From the NCBI GenBank assembly GCA_913062655.1, contig CAJXXO010000119.1, positions 1 through 7,606 on the forward strand: a stretch of DNA of 7,606 bases, read 5' to 3'. The DNA comes from an uncultured Bacteroidota bacterium. Lineage in GTDB: Bacteria; Bacteroidota; Bacteroidia; Chitinophagales; S012-47. Under the pieces are notes generated by a model that saw only the letters and a program-made list of their open reading frames with translations, was not told the origin of the DNA and ran no database searches. The position numbers and the translations under genes are program-made. Positions 6,816 through 7,606 of the stretch are shown here, piece by piece; the stretch's first letter is position 1, and every line of letters starts with the position of its first letter.

Positions 6816-7606
6816 CTGCAACCGCATATTCTGCTGGCGCCAGTAGCCGGAGAAAGGATTGATATTCGGGAGCCAGTACTCCTCAAAGCGCCAGCGCTCC
6901 CCTTCCGGCAGCCTCGGATCACGCACCGGTAAGCCTAGGTCGATCCGGGCAATGAAGAAAGAGAAATCGATCCGCAGGCCGGCACCTACACCGACTGCGA
7001 TTTCATTGTAAAAGCGATCAAACGCAAACTCCTCCCCTTCCCGATCCGGGTCATCCTGTCGCATCCAGATGTTACCAAAGTCAGCAAAGAAGGCCCCTTT
7101 AAACATGCTCGAGATAGGAAAACGGTACTCCACATTACCTTCCAGCTTGATCTCTCCACTGCGGTCATTGAAGACGTTACTCGCATCCTGCTGACCAATA
7201 TCACGTGAACTACCGGGGCCAAGTTCACGGATTCGAAACGCCCGTATACTGTTCGACCCACCGATGGTAAACTGCTTGATAAATGGCATCAAGTCGGAAT
7301 TGCCATACGCAAAGCCCACACCCGTGAGCAATCGTACGACTAAGGTTTTATCACCCCTAAAGCGGTTATAGTGTTTGATCTCCAGTTCCGGTTTTACAAA
7401 CTGAGAAAAAGGTCGGTTGGCCAACTGATACACCCCCTCCTCCTGGTTACCGCCTAGCAAGGCACTGGCACCAAACAACAAGTTACCGGCCGTCTCGATG
7501 CGAAAACGATAGTACCAGAAGTCTTTGTCATTCTTGTGTTGCGAGGAGTAGGTATAGGTGTAATTCGATCCGGCTATCAGCACATCCTGAAAGCTTCGCT
7601 GTAGGG
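6792..7606 (-). CDS. TamL/BamA-type Omp85 outer-membrane barrel, C-terminal part (runs off the right edge)
   Basis: About 271 C-terminal residues are visible and the frame stays open to the window end. The GTG at 7581-7583 is an internal Val: codons before it read LQRSFQD and continue the barrel. Alternating amphipathic strands fill the fragment. The loop-6 region of Omp85 barrels is recognisable as FTIGGSNSIRAFRIRELGPG (IRAF at 7236-7247, corresponding to the canonical VRGF/Y), followed by VEYRFPIS, FFADFGNIW and DLGLPVRDPRLPEGERW. The protein ends in QLAIGYPF, an aromatic-terminated beta-signal for assembly into the outer membrane. The GGSNSIRAF and LGPGS wording resembles the Bacteroidota TamA-like protein TamL more than core BamA, but the POTRA domains and any lipoprotein signal lie outside the window. 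The expected role is outer-membrane protein insertion or envelope transport, possibly with a TamB partner encoded outside the window. Its stop lies inside the antiporter gene's last codons. Confidence 0.88.
   Translation of the reverse strand, partial: LQRSFQDVLIAGSNYTYTYSSQHKNDKDFWYYRFRIETAGNLLFGASALLGGNQEEGVYQLANRPFSQFVKPELEIKHYNRFRGDKTLVVRLLTGVGFAYGNSDLMPFIKQFTIGGSNSIRAFRIRELGPGSSRDIGQQDASNVFNDRSGEIKLEGNVEYRFPISSMFKGAFFADFGNIWMRQDDPDREGEEFAFDRFYNEIAVGVGAGLRIDFSFFIARIDLGLPVRDPRLPEGERWRFEEYWLPNINPFSGYWRQQNMRLQLAIGYPF

Noticed and set aside
6831..6846. Inverted repeat CTGCTGGCGCCAGTAG near the end of the barrel gene as a terminator
   Set aside because: It has no loop, lies inside coding sequence (residues around YWRQQNM) and has no T-tract; codon usage explains it.
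7581..7583. GTG as the start codon of the barrel gene
   Set aside because: The frame remains open upstream to the window edge with barrel-like residues (LQRSFQD before VLIAGSNYTY), so this is an internal Val in a gene cut by the window.

Overview
The window looks like a chromosomal segment from a member of the Bacteroidota, most likely a Saprospiria/Lewinella-like lineage. The signs are two proteins with type IX secretion (T9SS) C-terminal sorting domains, a TamL-like Omp85 barrel, translation starts without Shine-Dalgarno sequences, and roughly 50% GC. Phylum placement is well supported; the finer placement is an impression from protein style and is not proven here.

Layout, left to right: (1) 35-238, plus strand, a 67-residue two-helix membrane protein of unknown function. 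(2) 260-4695, minus strand, a two-gene unit. The first gene (2545-4695) and second gene (260-2542) are only 2 nt apart and encode paralogous secreted FG-GAP/VCBS-repeat proteins, each with a signal peptide and a T9SS type A sorting tail. (3) 4696-4727, a 32-bp divergent gap. (4) 4728-6815, plus strand, an NhaC-family antiporter with a cleavable-looking signal peptide and an added extracytoplasmic domain of about 120 residues before the transporter core. (5) 6792 to the right edge, minus strand, the C-terminal part of a TamL/BamA-type outer-membrane barrel. Its 3' end overlaps the antiporter gene tail to tail by 24 nt.

Genes working together: the two repeat proteins are clearly one transcriptional and evolutionary unit (tandem duplication, near-abutting genes, shared internal motifs, same export route). 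Nothing in the sequence links them functionally to the antiporter, the membrane microprotein or the barrel; all are envelope proteins but appear to be separate units packed very tightly. No RNA genes, CRISPR arrays, insertion sequences, integrases or toxin/defence genes were recognised, and no stretch over 300 bp lacks a gene.

I do not see a clear new system. The most noteworthy points are the asymmetric loss of calcium-binding loops between the two ten-repeat paralogues, a family-specific cysteine-containing motif inside them, the extra periplasmic domain on the antiporter, and a perfect 18-bp palindrome in the signal-peptide coding region that faces the antiporter promoter.
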